Positions 26,981-38,930 of a stretch of 64,000 bases of DNA are shown piece by piece. Origin of the DNA: Flaccisagitta enflata. Lineage: Eukaryota > Chaetognatha > Sagittoidea > Aphragmophora. Position 1 is the first letter of the stretch. Each line of letters starts with the position of its first letter. The DNA lies in the NCBI GenBank assembly GCA_965153355.1, contig OZ231127.1:41540001-41604000 (forward strand), given 5' to 3'. A model generated the notes under the pieces. It saw only the letters and a list, made by a program, of their open reading frames with translations. It was not told the origin of the DNA and did not search any database. A program made the translations under genes and the position numbers.

Positions 26981-27515
26981 ATGAGACTGGGAATGAGTCT
27001 GGGGGTGATATGTCTATGCCTTGTTCAAACTACTTGAGATGGAACAATGTGTTGATATATTAATTACATGTGATGACCTGGAAATTAATTTCTGACAAAA
27101 TTTTTTCCAAACCAACAATTTTTTTTATAGTTTGTATATAATAATTCTAGCAACCTATATTTGATTTTTTACCTCTTAAAACTTAATTTAATTATGTTTT
27201 ATTTGAGACTAATGAGTCATCTTAAACTCTAGCTAATCAAAATGACAGCAATATGAAAAAAAATGTCAAAACAAAAAACGATTTTTTTCAAGTCACAACC
27301 ATGGGTACCTGATCTAGTTAGAATTATTAAAACAGACGAAATTTGATAAAAACCCTTGAAATTTTGATACAAAAAACATCAAACAATATGCTACAAGAGG
27401 AAAAAAAAGAAATAACACTATTGACTATGAGAGGCACACCATCAATTTAGAATAAGTCAGTTGCAATTGAAGACCCTGTGTTGTACAAGTCGGAACACAA
27501 CGCATCTCTAAAAAC

Positions 27516-27632
27516 AAGGCCAAGTAGGCCAATAAGGTGCGATGTGTGGATCGTCGAACGAATGCTTTACCCGACCAACCAACAGACCGACGGTCATAGC
27601 CAGTTATAGAGGTGCTTTGTCGCTCCTAAAAA
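27516..27632 (+). repeat. Family A remnant
   Basis: AAAACAAGGCCAAGTAGGCC start, ACCCGACCAACCAACAGACC core and GCCAGTTATAGAGGTGC. Degenerate and shortened. Confidence 0.45.
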
Positions 27633-28143
27633 TGGAAGCTGAAAGCGAGATCGAAAAACGATTGAAGGAGAGCAAAAGCCTGTAAACTGAGCAAAAAAAA
27701 TGAAATCAAAATGAAAATAACCAACCATCTGGGAATAATCACTGACGATCCAGGTCTCACATACTAGATACGATCTACTGCACGATCAAAGTGATTCTCG
27801 CCTCCCATAGATACGAGAAGAGATAGCTATATATCGGTTATTAGATATAGCTAGATAACAATTTCCGATACGATTCACGATTTTTTTCATAGTTAACTTA
27901 TCATTAGATGATTAATTTGGATTGAGATTCGGCGAAATCTATTTCTTAGATCGTTTTTTTTTTCCAATGGAAAACAATGTTAGGTGAAAATTAGAAAGAT
28001 TTCGAATTTGAGACAGGAGACTTGAAATTTTTTAACTGTTTTAAGGGTTGTTTTATTTCAGAAATGTAAAATTTGTCCATTCGAGCATGAGCTGTTATCA
28101 ATTTTGAGCGATTGTCCAACCAAATCTGATTAAAATTATCAAA

Positions 28144-28148
<5 letters not shown>
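27633..28148. other. AT-rich non-coding stretch
   Basis: Nothing recognised. It includes TAGATATAGCTAG-type short palindromes near 27815-27856. Confidence 0.35.

Positions 28149-28201
<53 letters not shown>
28149..28201. repeat. (CT)n microsatellite
   Basis: About 26 CT units. Confidence 0.95.
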
Positions 28202-28203
<2 letters not shown>

Positions 28204-28662
28204 ACTTTCTTCACCCATTCTCCATTCCCAAAGGGCCGATGTCCTGTAGGACACAGGGGTGAATTTCCAGGTCATTGTAAACCAGCAGGAACTTTCCAGC
28301 AGGAACTTGCAAGCGCTAGTTTGCCGTACCCTATCATCGATCTTTAGGACATAAGTATTATAGACATACAGTTCCTTTGCATAAATTGTATTTAGGATAT
28401 GAGAGCCCCCGTATTTCCAAGTACGGTGTATAGACGACATCGGCCACTGTACACCCAAAATTAAAAAGAAGGTAAACTACGGTAAGAATTGCATCTTTTT
28501 TAACGATCACTTATATTTCTGGGGTGATTTGATTGCCGGTAGGAATGAGCTAGCATCCACTGTCTGAACAGTTCTGCACTCACCTCAAACCTGGCTGCAA
28601 AGCACTAAAATGCAAATTTCATGCTTTGTGCAGCATAAGCTGGCACATTCTTCGTCAGTTTT

Positions 28663-29112
28663 TGGGCAGCGGCCCCGCAGAGGTCGATGACCTATGCTTT
28701 CACACATATGGGGAATTTTCTTCTCCTCCTTCTTTTCCTCCTTCTCCTTTGTATTCCCCCCTCCTCCCTAGCCTCAAGGCCCACATCCCAGTCTTGAGGC
28801 CCAAATCCCAACCTCAAGGCCTTAATCCCAACCCTAAAGCCCAAATTCCAGCCTCAAGGGATTTGGGCCTCAAGACTGCGATTCGAGCCTCGAGGCTTGG
28901 ATATGGGCCTCAAGACTGGGATGTGGGCCTCCAGGCTGGGGGAGGGAGTGTGGAAGAGGAGGAGGAGATGAAGGAGGAGAAAATTCCCCACATGTATGAA
29001 AGCATAGGTCATTGACCCCTCCGGGGCCGCTGCCCTGCTCCCCCCTCAACTTCTAACATAACTTACAGGGCACGGGTACCGCTGACCATCTAACGCTTTT
29101 GCGTCTATCATT
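28663..29112 (+). mobile_element. Family C foldback element
   Basis: GGGCAGCGGCCCCGCAGAGG, TATGCTTTCACACATATGGGG, an array of AAGGCCCAAATCCCAGCCTC units that flips to GGGCCTCAAGACTGGGATG units at about 28858, then the complement of the start, and the tail GGGTACCGCTGACC-ATCTAACGCTTTTGCG. Confidence 0.8.
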
Positions 29113-29423
29113 ATTTTCAATGCGCGCCATTCTGCAAATGAAAGACAAAATTAGATATAGGTAGCAATTGATTACAAATGATCACTTGGCCCTAAAGCAC
29201 ATATCTTACTTGTTTTTCCACTATATTGTCATCGACTCAAACTCCTGCTCAAACATCATTTAAACCTTTTCATTACAACCGACACATCAACTACAAAAAA
29301 AAATTTAAAAGAACTTAAGTTTACTCCTTGAGTACGAACTTCCTCGGTTTCATTTGACACGATCACGGTCATCCAAAAAGTAAAAAGGAAAATAATCGCA
29401 GCTCATATGTAAGTTGCGCATTT

Positions 29424-29643
<220 letters not shown>

Positions 29644-29730
29644 TTGTGTGTGTTAGTGGGTTTGTGTGTGGGTCTGCGTCGTTGTTGTGGCCCTGGGTTG
29701 CTTATTTCGATCTAATGTTCACCAAGACTC

Positions 29731-29731
<1 letters not shown>

Positions 29732-29798
<67 letters not shown>
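29732..29798. repeat. (CT)n immediately upstream of the TRIM-like gene
   Basis: About 33 CT units end 37 bases before the ATG at 29836. The tract may lie in the 5' untranslated region or core promoter. No TATA box or other promoter element can be claimed. Confidence 0.9.
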
Positions 29799-29800
<2 letters not shown>

Positions 29801-29835
29801 ATATAGTATTCCACAGTCAGGTGGAACAAGACGTT

Positions 29836-32296
29836 ATGGAGGACCTGAAGTGCCTTGTTTGTTTGGATTTTGCCGAGGAAGCCCGTGTATGTCCAACGTG
29901 CTCAAAATTGTTCTGCGGGAGTTGCATCTCGCGATGTCCTGCCAGTTCTAATGTTTACGGAGCCACACCATGCCCTCATTGCCGTCATCCTCGCCGTTTT
30001 GACGACTACGTCAAGCTCAATTTCTTGGATAACATTCATGGCGAGCTAAATTCCGAACGACAACGATGGCGCAATGCATTGAGGGATAAGGACAGTGAGA
30101 TTGAGAGCGCCCATGAGAAGTGGAAAAAACTTGTTGCGGAGAAAGACAGGAAAATTCAAATCGCCATCGCAACGAAGGAGAAAGAAGTTGCGGAAAAGGA
30201 AATTCTTCTGGCGCAGGTAACTTAGCCGGGTGCCTAATGAGTTTGTTTAAATATCAAAAAGAGCATCCAAAAATATTCCTTACCGACCATTCCCATTGAA
30301 AAAGGGTCGAACAAGAAGGTTGGTTGTTTATGAATATCCATTATCCCACAGGCAGTGAAGACGCATAAGATGAGATCTGTAAAGGGCAAGAAAGGTTTAT
30401 TTGTAGTGGTCTAAGAGGGCATCTTTTGGATAATTTAACGGATTTTTTTTTTTATGCCTTGACCTAATCTTAAGCCAAAAGAGAAGGGCAGACTTACATC
30501 AATGATATACCAACTACGCGAATTAAAAAAAAAAAAAGACGCACCTTTGTATATGTTAACAAAACAGATTCAAAAAGCTCTTCAAATATTTGTCAGTGGA
30601 GTAATTGCAAAGATTTTCGAAGGATCTTTCGTTCTAGACCAATCCCAGGTCTGTAACTTTAACTGTTTAGGAGCTAGAGCCAGTCAAAGTGAAGGACCAT
30701 TTTGCAAAAATGCACTTTTTTTTCTTTGCAATGCAAAATGGAAATCAGCTATGTTTTTACTTTAATCTTTGCTATTTCCAAACGAAAAAAAGATAGAAAT
30801 ACCAGATTGGCGCCAAATGAAAGTATTTTCCGAGGGCTTTCTAACGACCTAGAACGTTATTATGTTTTTTTGAGTTTCAATTGCCTGATCAACCTTTCAA
30901 AAGTGAGCCTTTTTTTGAATTCCCTCTATTTTTTAACCTTTTGGTATACCTAATTTGATATCATAGTTTGACTACAGTATATGATCACTCTCCCCCCCCC
31001 TCCCGAAAAAAAAAGAAAACAGAAGAAAGGGATAAAGCGGAAGAGAAACTAAGAGGCAAATTGAACGACAAAACCATACGGCTGAGGCATATCGAAACGG
31101 CAAATCAAGCCTGGAAGGAGGAGGCCGTCAAAAAGGACAAGCTGCTGGAGCAACTGACAAAAGAAAAGGAGGCGAAGGAGAAGCAAATCACCGAAATGGT
31201 CCACGCCATCGCCGAGAAATGTGCCACACATCCCACAAAACAAAAAGTGCTCTACTGCGACGATTGTAAATCGGCCATGTGTACCGCTTGCCGTCACAAC
31301 CATTCTTTCCGCCTCATCGAAGACGCCCGCGATGAGGCAATTCAAGCGTTGGCAGAGGCAACAAGCCAAAAGGGGGATATTGAAGATATCCTGACCTTGC
31401 AAAATGCTCACATCCAACTCATCGAGGGCCTACGGGCAGAACGCGAAAAATGGATCGCCCAAACGGTGGTCAAAATGCGGGAAGCGCACGAAGCTAAGAT
31501 TAGCCAGGAATCTGCCGCCATTGATGCGGCGTTTGTTCAGCTTGGCGAGCTCAAATCGCGATACGAAAATCAGTTGGTCGATATCAGAACAGAGACCGAT
31601 TCGCCGATGATGAATCGCGTTGCCGAACAAGCGCCAAGGATCCGAAATTTGATCTCCGAGGCTGATCAAATGCTCTCCAGAATCAAGGTGATCCCATCCA
31701 TGACGAATCTCCAGAATCAGTTGCCGAGTATTGCCGTTGACACCTTGGATGTTCTACGCCCATGGCTTGGTGATGATTCTTCACAAGCACGGGATGCCAA
31801 ATCTGCCCATGGTGCGGAGGGATCGGGTGACGTCGTGAAAAATGAGACTCGGGCTCCGTTGAGGAACGATGATGAAGACGATGAACCGGAAGTGGAAGGT
31901 TTCCTCCCAAAAGACGACGAGCAGCTGGAGCATCAGCAGCAGGAAGTCGACACCTCCATTTTCGATGAGATGGAAGAAAGATACATCAAGCTGAAATCCA
32001 TCACTTCATCTCCTTCTAAATGGTCAAATCTCAAGCCAAAACCAAAAGCAAATGCAGCTCAAAAGCACCTGCAGCCGCAGAAAACCAAGGCGGTCTCTTT
32101 CTCACCTACCGTCTCGTCAGTTTCAACTCCAGATGCAGCCAGCGACAAACTGCAGAGTACGGCAGAGTATGGCGAGCAGTCTGACGAGGAGGACAATGAT
32201 GAGAAGGAGCGCAAGACCAAAGAAATTGACACAGTGCAAAGACTCTGTCTTTACCAAAACTTTCTCAGACGGAATGTGACTTTCATCCTAAAATGA
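29836..32296 (+). CDS. TRIM-like RING/B-box/coiled-coil protein, two exons
   Basis: Proposed exons are 29836-30216 and 31016-32296, joined in phase 0, giving about 553 residues. The donor CAG/GTAACT is good. The acceptor (AAG at 31013-31015) is chosen because it keeps phase and is only a best guess. The RING is at residues 6-49, with ligand cysteines 6, 9, 19, 22, 27, 30, 46 and 49. Its spacing and the words ARVCPTCSKLFC and PCPHCR closely resemble human TRIM37. Residues about 60-190 are charged and heptad-like. A type-2 B-box follows at about 196-230 (CATH, CDDC, CTAC, HNH). A second coiled coil and an acidic, Ser-rich tail complete the protein. No MATH, NHL or SPRY domain is visible. By family, the likely role is a cytosolic E3 ubiquitin ligase. 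The 130-residue coiled coil between RING and B-box is unusual. The start is the first ATG; the frame is open for five codons upstream of it. Confidence 0.75.
30503..30950. mobile_element. Family E MITE inside the TRIM-like gene intron
   Basis: Ends ATACCAACTACGCGAATTAA plus an A-run and GACGCACC at the left, and GTGAGCCTTTTTTTGAATTC plus GGTATACC at the right. The interior (TCGTTCTAGACCAATCCCAG, GTTTAGGAGCTAGAG, CAGATTGGCGCCAAATGAAAG) is the reverse complement of the interior of the 7.5-kb MITE. Confidence 0.65.
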
Positions 32297-32332
32297 AGAA
32301 GAAAAGAGTGCGAGAAGATGCTTTGTAAGATA

Positions 32333-32938
32333 CAGTGCGGCACAAAAATAAGTTTCAAACAATTTAAAAGCAAATTATCTTTAAAGTAGTACTTTTAAAC
32401 AATTGAAATCCATGACATTTTTGAACCCCTTCAAAAATTCTACAGATCTAGTCCAATCCTGTTCTTGAAACTTAATCTGATAAATAGCTATACAAGTTTT
32501 TAAAAGAAAAGCAATTAACCAGTACCAATTGTTGATAAACCACAATATAGACCTTGTTTTTCCTTGATAGAAAAATTCATGATTCATAATTCATGTCTAT
32601 GAGCGTCATAAAAAGCTCCAAACAATCTATAAATCAAGACCAAGCATAATTTCATAGCATGCTTTGTTGTTAAATGAAATCAGTCTTAATTGAATCAATC
32701 ATTTTTTTGAGCAATCAAAATATCACTACTTTTTGCTCTTTTCCCCTAAGTAATTTTGATATGTACTATTTAAAATCAATGTGACATTTTGACAAAAAGA
32801 GCTAGAAATTTGAAACTGATCCTAAATAAAAAAAAATAAAATATCCTGTAACAATCTTACTGATGAAAAGTTTCTATCATTTATAGAAGATACAAAGGAC
32901 TAATGACAAAACCTGAAACTTATTTTTGCGCCGCACTG
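32333..32938. mobile_element. 606-bp Tc1/mariner-like MITE with TA duplication
   Basis: Termini CAGTGCGGCACAAAAATAAG and the inverted CTTATTTTTGCGCCGCACTG are flanked by TA on both sides (32331-32332 and 32939-32940). It starts 36 bases after the stop codon of the TRIM-like gene and so probably lies in or just beyond its 3' untranslated region. No coding capacity. Confidence 0.8.
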
Positions 32939-33221
32939 TAGTGCAATATGAAGTTTTTCATTATTTACAGAATGATTTTTCTGAAGTGACACAAAAGAAA
33001 ATTGCGTTACTTCGCTTTGGAGCAATCAAAAAAAGTGCCAAATATATCTTCTTTTTTTTTTTTTTTGCAGATTCATCCAGTATTTTGAGCGTTTTTTCGC
33101 ATAGTTGTGGCCATCACATGATTATAAACAAAATCATAAAATGCCAAACTTTTACACACCTATTTCTTTAGAAAATGAACAAAAATTGGTATTTTTGATC
33201 CTAATTTGATCCAAAATGCTG

Positions 33222-33842
33222 TTATACGTACTACCCGAATTAAAAAAAACGCAAGTTTTTCATAGAATTGTTCAGATTGGGCTATATTTCACTAATAAAC
33301 AGCATTTTGAGGGCAAGTTAGGTTTTTTGGAGCTTCTGTTCATCAAATTTGAGAGTTTTAGTCTATAGAATTCAGTAACTGATGAGAAAAAGCCGCGCAA
33401 AAGCAGGAGGTATTTTGGAGAAAAAAAAATAATGGTATTGGGAAATATCCATGATGATTTTGGACGTTTTATCACACTTACCCGCTAGAAGTGTTTCATT
33501 TTTCATGGCAGACATTGGGTAACTTTCATATGAGCACCATGATTGGTGACAAAATGAGCATAAATGCTCAAATGGTTACAAAGATGACAACCATAGAGAA
33601 ATAATTTTCAATTAGAAATGGCCTCTTTCTCCTCCAACTGCGAAATAAAATTTTGACTTACTCACCTTCATTTGAATGTAACTTCTAAACGAATAAAGCT
33701 ACAAATGTGGGATTGCGCTCAAAAGAAAGCCCTTGAAAAAAGCTTCAATTTGGTCACCAATAAATTGTTTCTAAAGTTAGCCAAAGGCGCGTAAATTGGC
33801 ATAGAAAAAACTTGCGTTCTTTTTAATTCTGGTAGTACATAT
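33222..33842. mobile_element. Family E MITE
   Basis: Left end GTACTACCCGAATTAAAAAA with ACGCAAGTTTTT. Right end AAAAACTTGCGTTCTTTTTA with ATTCTGGTAGTAC. About 620 bp, AT-rich, no coding capacity. Confidence 0.75.
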
Positions 33843-34135
33843 GCATGACATTTGCCTTCAATTTGATTTAAACATACACAAAAATGAGTGTTTTTGTTCA
33901 ATTTCAGGAAAAAATGCTTGATTGATCTAGTAAAGAAATTGGAAACTCAACCACAAAAAAGTAGCAGATTATCAATTTGTAATCAATTTCCTTTCATCCA
34001 AGACCATTCCTAGTTTCGATTGGTCCATCGAGGAACAGCATAAATCCAAGATGACTGTTTGAGAATGATGCTCTCGTAATTTGCCCTATCTGCGGATTGA
34101 TGGAATTGAGGACCTAGTTTTTTAGGAATGCTTTA
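33843..34135. other. AT-rich non-coding stretch
   Basis: Nothing recognised. Confidence 0.35.
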
Positions 34136-34350
34136 TTTTTAGTCGCGTGCTACGCTATGTCGCGACATGTCGGTCCGTTGGTCGGTCCGTTGGTTGGTTG
34201 GTCAGTCCCCTTTTTACTTTTTCAACGTTTTTGACCTTTTTGAGCCTACTGCTCCTGCCAAATGTTCTAGTAACATTCTCCAGCACTGCCCCTGCCCACC
34301 CGCACGCGACTGGGGTAGCCGTGTATCCGGCCTTGTTTTTTTTTTTCAAG
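34136..34350 (-). mobile_element. Family A element
   Basis: TTTTAGTCGCGTGCTACGC, then TATGTCGCGACATGTCGG in place of the standard hairpin, GGTCC core, CTACTGCTCCTGCCAAATG, CCTGCCCACCCGCACGCGAC and end GCCGTGTATCCGGCCTTG. Confidence 0.8.
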
Positions 34351-34679
34351 GTATAAAGTCTGCAACGCGAATGCTAAAAGAGTTTTTTTTTAAAATCTTG
34401 ATATTGCTTTTCATTTGCGAGATATGAGATTTTTATTTGTGTCAGTTAAAAAAGATTATACTGAATGAATTTAAAAATTGTTGATGGAATGAAGGATCCT
34501 TTCAAGAATGTGTAGCGATGTAGACCTATGCATGCTTGACATAGCAAACTCCATAAATGAAAGGCAAAGGCAAAGGCAAAGAATTTGACTTTTTGAAATG
34601 TAGGGGCGAAATAAAGTTTTCCATTTTTCATTAGGGCAATTTTAGCAAGTTGTGTCGTTTTACGGGCAGGATGATACAT

Positions 34680-34876
34680 TTTTTAGTCGCGGACACGCGA
34701 TTCTACACCTTGCAGTGTCGGTCGGACGGTCCGTCTGTCCGTCCGTCCGTCCGTCCGTCCGTCCGTCCGTCCGTCCGTCCATCCCGGTGTAACATTTTTA
34801 AATTGCGAGCGGTTGTTGCATCACTGCTCCTGCCCAACCGTCCGCGACTGGATTACCGTGTATCCTGCCTTGGTGA
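34680..34876 (-). mobile_element. Family A element, GGACACG hairpin subtype
   Basis: TAGTCGCGGACACGCGATTC hairpin, ACACCTTGCAGTGTCGG, then about 13 GTCC units, CACTGCTCCTGCCCAACCG, CCGCGACTGGATTACCG and TGTATCCTGCCTTGG. Confidence 0.8.
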
Positions 34877-34899
34877 TATTCACAGCAAAGAAAGGTCTG

Positions 34900-35122
34900 A
34901 TCTTTAGTTGCGGACACGCAACTCTATAAGAGGCTTTGTCCATCTGTCCGTCGGTCCATCCGTCCATCGGTCTGTAGAGGTGATCCAGTCGAGAAGTGGA
35001 AAAATGAGTGTTTTGGATACTTTTTGAGTTCGTTTGTGTACTGAGTGGGGTTTCGGGTGTGGATGGGGGTTGAATGCGCCTGCCCACCCGTCCGCACTGA
35101 TATTGTGACCCCGCGTCACTTG
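34900..35122 (-). mobile_element. Family A element, diverged
   Basis: TTAGTTGCGGACACGCAACT hairpin, CTATAAGAGGCTTTGTCC, GTCC/GGTC core, then an unrelated middle and GCCTGCCCACCCGTCCGC. The standard GGCCTTG end is replaced by CCGCGTCACTTGTTTTC. The GGCTTTGTCCATCTGTCC part also occurs in family G at 60.7 kb. Confidence 0.65.
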
Positions 35123-35459
35123 TTTTCTCTACGATGATATATTTTCTAGTTACGATTTTTTAAATCTTTTTGAAGTTTTTTGCATTTTTTGAATTTCTAC
35201 CGAGAATGAAGAATTTTGTTAATGGTAAGATATATAAACTTTAAAATGTCCTTGGTGATAGTTTTGCATGCTAGCGAAAAAAGTGAGTGCACCGGTGGGT
35301 TTGAGAAAGCTACAACCCTGCCTATATGGCCAAAATTGATTTTACTGAGCTTGCATACTGGAAATGTAGTGGAGAAGCTTGTTTTGAAGAGGGTTTTTGA
35401 AGTAAAGTTTGAAGTAAAAAGTGAAAGGAACAAGTACGGTCAGGATCCTGCACTTCAAA

Positions 35460-35650
35460 TATCTCAATTCTAAGGATTTTGACAATTGAAAAATGTACCG
35501 ATTCCAATTTTTTCACAGAGGGGTCCTGAAAAGGGTGTAGAATCAGAATATCATGTTCATTTTGGTTGAACCTGGGCCAAAAAATTAGAAACAATTTTTA
35601 GTGCTAAAAACAGCTGTTTTTGCTATAAAAACTGTACTAAAGTTTACCTT
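35460..35650. repeat. Family H repeat (unoccupied copy)
   Basis: ACAGAGGGGTCCTGAAAAGG, GTGTAGAATCAGAATATCA, CCTGGGCCAAAAAATTAG and AAAAACAGCTGTTTTTGC. The reverse complement of this segment occurs at 41.02-41.49 kb, where a family D MITE splits it. It therefore serves as the empty-site reference for that insertion. Confidence 0.75.
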
Positions 35651-36450
<800 letters not shown>

Positions 36451-36539
36451 TCGAGTTTTTCTTCTGTTTCCGTTTTATTTTCAACTTTTGAAGTCAATTT
36501 GGGGCTTACGCTACAGACGCTAATACAAGCTCAAGACAA

Positions 36540-36833
36540 GGAGGAAGAAATAGGGGGAGGAGAAGGAGAAAAAGAAGAAGAAGATGGAGTAGAAGAAGAA
36601 GAAGAAGACGAAGAAAAAGAAAAAGAAAAAGAAAAAGAAAAAGGAAGCAGAAAAAAAAGAAAAAAGGAAAGAATATTATGGGGATAAAAAGACGTCACTC
36701 TGGTGCTTGAGGTACTGGAGGGAAGAAGACGAAGAAGAAGAAGAAGAAGAAGAAGAAAAAGAAATAGAAATAGAAAAAGAAAAAGAAAAAGAAAAAGAAA
36801 AAGAAGAAAGAACAAGAGAAAGGGAACATGAAG
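36540..36833. repeat. Purine-only GAAGAA/GAAAAA tracts
   Basis: Almost pure A/G strand with (GAAGAA), (AAAGAA) and (GAAAAA) units. Frames here are Glu/Lys or Phe/Leu homopolymers. Confidence 0.9.
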
Positions 36834-37184
36834 AGTAATACAGTGGGAACCCGATTTAACGACCCTGAAGGGACTAGGGATTTTTGGTCGTTAAATCCGA
36901 ATGTTGTTAAATCGAATTTCTAATTTTCTCCTATTCATTAAAACTGTTTCATGAGCAATTAAGACTAGCATTAGTTTCTTATTGATTATCATAGTTTTCA
37001 AGCAATTATGCAAATGGTCAACAAACATAGAAACAGTCAGAGTTAAAGACAAACAGAAATACAGACAGACAGACAGTCAGTCAGACAGACAGACAGACAA
37101 AAAGAAAGACAAACAGTCAGACAGACAAACTCACAACGGCATGTAAAAGAAGAAGTATAAGATACCATAAGTAATTTGTGGGAT

Positions 37185-37745
37185 AAAAGATATCGGCTTA
37201 TGTGTAGGAGACGGCCGGACATATGTAAGCATATATTTAAAGATTTAGTTAAGCGACACTGCCCCAACATTAAACTAATACAGCTAACTTTGACCCTACC
37301 CTTTAATCTTACCTCACTCCCTATCCTGAACCCAACCCTGCCCCTAAACTCTTCACTGCCCCTAAACCCAGCCCTACGCCCACCCCTAAACCCAAACCCT
37401 ACGCCCCACCCCAAACCCGACCCTACCCCTAGACCCAACCCTTCCCCTAGACCCAACCCTACCCCTAGACCCAACCCTATCTCTAAACCCAACCCTATCC
37501 CTAAACCCAACCCTACCCCTTAACCCAACCCTACCCCTAAACCCAACCATACCCCTAAACCCAACCATACCCTTAAACCAAACCATACCCCTAAACTCAA
37601 CCCTACCCCTAAACTCAACCCTGCCCCTGACCCTACATTCAAACTGTACCCTCTCCAAATGTTCCACCCTATTGAAATCAGTGATAAAAGGTAGGATAAC
37701 TGCAGTTTATGTCCGGCCGTCTCCTACACGTAGACCAAGATATCA
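37185..37745. repeat. Telomere-like array bracketed by inverted repeats
   Basis: Perfect 22-bp inverted repeats with core GTGTAGGAGACGGCCGGACA stand at about 37201-37222 and 37709-37730, with GATATC further out on both sides. Between them, 37310-37630 is a degenerate array of CCCTAAACCCAA / CCCTACCCCTAAACCCAA units, close to the CCCTAAA type of telomeric repeat but with extra CCCAA and CCCCT words. Confidence 0.8.
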
Positions 37746-37769
37746 TTAAAAAAATAGCTGATTTTGATT

Positions 37770-37946
37770 TGAATTTTTAGTCGCATGCACGCAACTCTAT
37801 GACCTGCTCTGTCCTTCTGTTGGTCAGTTGGTCAGTCAGTCATTTGGTGTCTTAGTCTTTTGGTCTTTTAGTCTTTTAGTCTCTTAGTCTTTTCGTCTTA
37901 TGGTCTTAACGACTGCAAGTGACTATAAGGTGTTTGCCTTGTTTCG
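37770..37946 (-). mobile_element. Family A element, subtype 2
   Basis: TTTTTAGTCGCATGCACGC hairpin, CTATGACCTGCTCTGTCC, GGTCAGTT core, (GTCTTTTAGT)n, GTCTTAACGACTGCAAGTGA and the CTATAAGGTGTTTGCCTTG end. Confidence 0.75.
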
Positions 37947-38334
37947 ATAAAAAGTTAATTTACTAATGATAATTTCACCTTTTTGTTCACAGTTTTTTTC
38001 ATTCTTAAGCTGTTATTTTGTTCACTTTTATGTTTAAAGTCTTAGTTTAATATATAAGAATGACATATCAAAGCTTCAATGAAAATTCAAAATAAAAAAA
38101 TCACATAAATAAAATGTCAATGTCACTAAATCGGGGAAAAAAATTCCTAGGGACCTGAAAATAGTGACTTTAAATCAGGTTTGGCTGTTATATCAGGTGT
38201 CGTTAAATCAGGTAAAATTAGCATTACAAAAGCCTGCAAAAATTTGGGACAAAAGAAACTTGGATGTTAAATCCGAAATGTCGTTAGATCAGGTGACGAA
38301 AAGGCGGTAGTCCACTGTACAACTAAAAAAAATT

Positions 38335-38515
38335 GAAGAAGAGGAAGAGGAAGAAGAAGAAAAAGAAGAAGAAGAAGAAGAAGAAGAAGAAGAAGAAGAA
38401 GAAGAAGAAGAAGAAGAAGAAGAAGAAGAAGAAGAAGAAGATGCGGAAGAAAAAGAAGAACAAGAGAAAAAGAAGAACAAGAACAAGAAGAAAAAGATAA
38501 AGAAGAAGAAAAGAA
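38335..38515. repeat. (GAA)n array
   Basis: About 35 GAA units, then degenerate GAAAAA/GAACAA to 38515. Confidence 0.95.
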
Positions 38516-38574
38516 ATTCTTTCTGTTATGTCTACAGTAAGGTTTCCCACTAAGACAGAGCATGCCGTAACAGT

Positions 38575-38700
38575 GTCAGAAGCAAGCATAGTATAGTGGG
38601 TAAGCGAAGCAAGCAGTGCAAGCAAACGAACGTAGCAAGTGACCGAGTGGCCTGTTAGAAACGCAACTGTCTCTGATTAGAAACACTCCCCATATTTTGA
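38575..38700. repeat. GAACGTAGCAAGTGACCGAGTGG repeat
   Basis: AAGCGAAGCAAGCAGTGCAA, then a phrase matching the 15.8-16.07 kb repeat, ending TAGAAACACTCCCC. A second, more diverged copy of that family. Confidence 0.5.
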
Positions 38701-38930
38701 TGATAACATTAAAAGGCATTTGTAAGAAAATCCTACAATTGGTTATTTTAGTGAAATTAAAAGGATATGAGCCCGCTTCACTGGACAATAATGTCTAGTT
38801 TACATGTGTAGGCATGAAGTCCACAATTCTGATGGCAAAAAAAAAAAAACGTGATTCCCATGAGATGTGCCTGTCTGTAGAATTTGTGCATTGTTAATTT
38901 AAGGACCTATGCTGCTATGCATGCAGTTAT

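Larger units (their letters stand above)
25595..27478 (-). mobile_element. 1.88-kb Tc1/pogo-like element remnant
   Basis: Inverted arms of about 130 bp. The left arm is 25595-25725 (CAGAGTCTTCAATTG, GACTGACTTATT, GATTGATGGTGTG, CTCATAGTCAA). The right arm is 27345-27478, the complement of the same words, ending CAATTGAAGACCCTG. The left flank is TA and the right flank TG, suggesting a mutated TA duplication. The interior holds a separate hairpin (25838-26130) and a coding-looking fragment (26816-26980). Confidence 0.6.
36841..38317. mobile_element. Pogo-like TIR element with TA duplication, carrying nested insertions
   Basis: Left end CAGTGGGAACCCGATTTAAC, with GACC and GTCGTTAAATCCGAATG further in. 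Right end (complement) CAGTGGACTACCGCC, with TAAATCCGAAATGTCGTTAG just inside. TA precedes the left end (36839-36840) and follows the right end (38318-38319). Inside are an inverted-repeat-bracketed telomere-like array (37185-37745) and a family A element (37770-37946). Confidence 0.65.

Noticed and set aside
37310-37630. True chromosome-end telomere or CRISPR-like array
   Set aside because: The array is degenerate, internal, flanked by inverted repeats and embedded in a transposon-like element. There are no spacer/repeat alternations of CRISPR type, and this is eukaryotic DNA.
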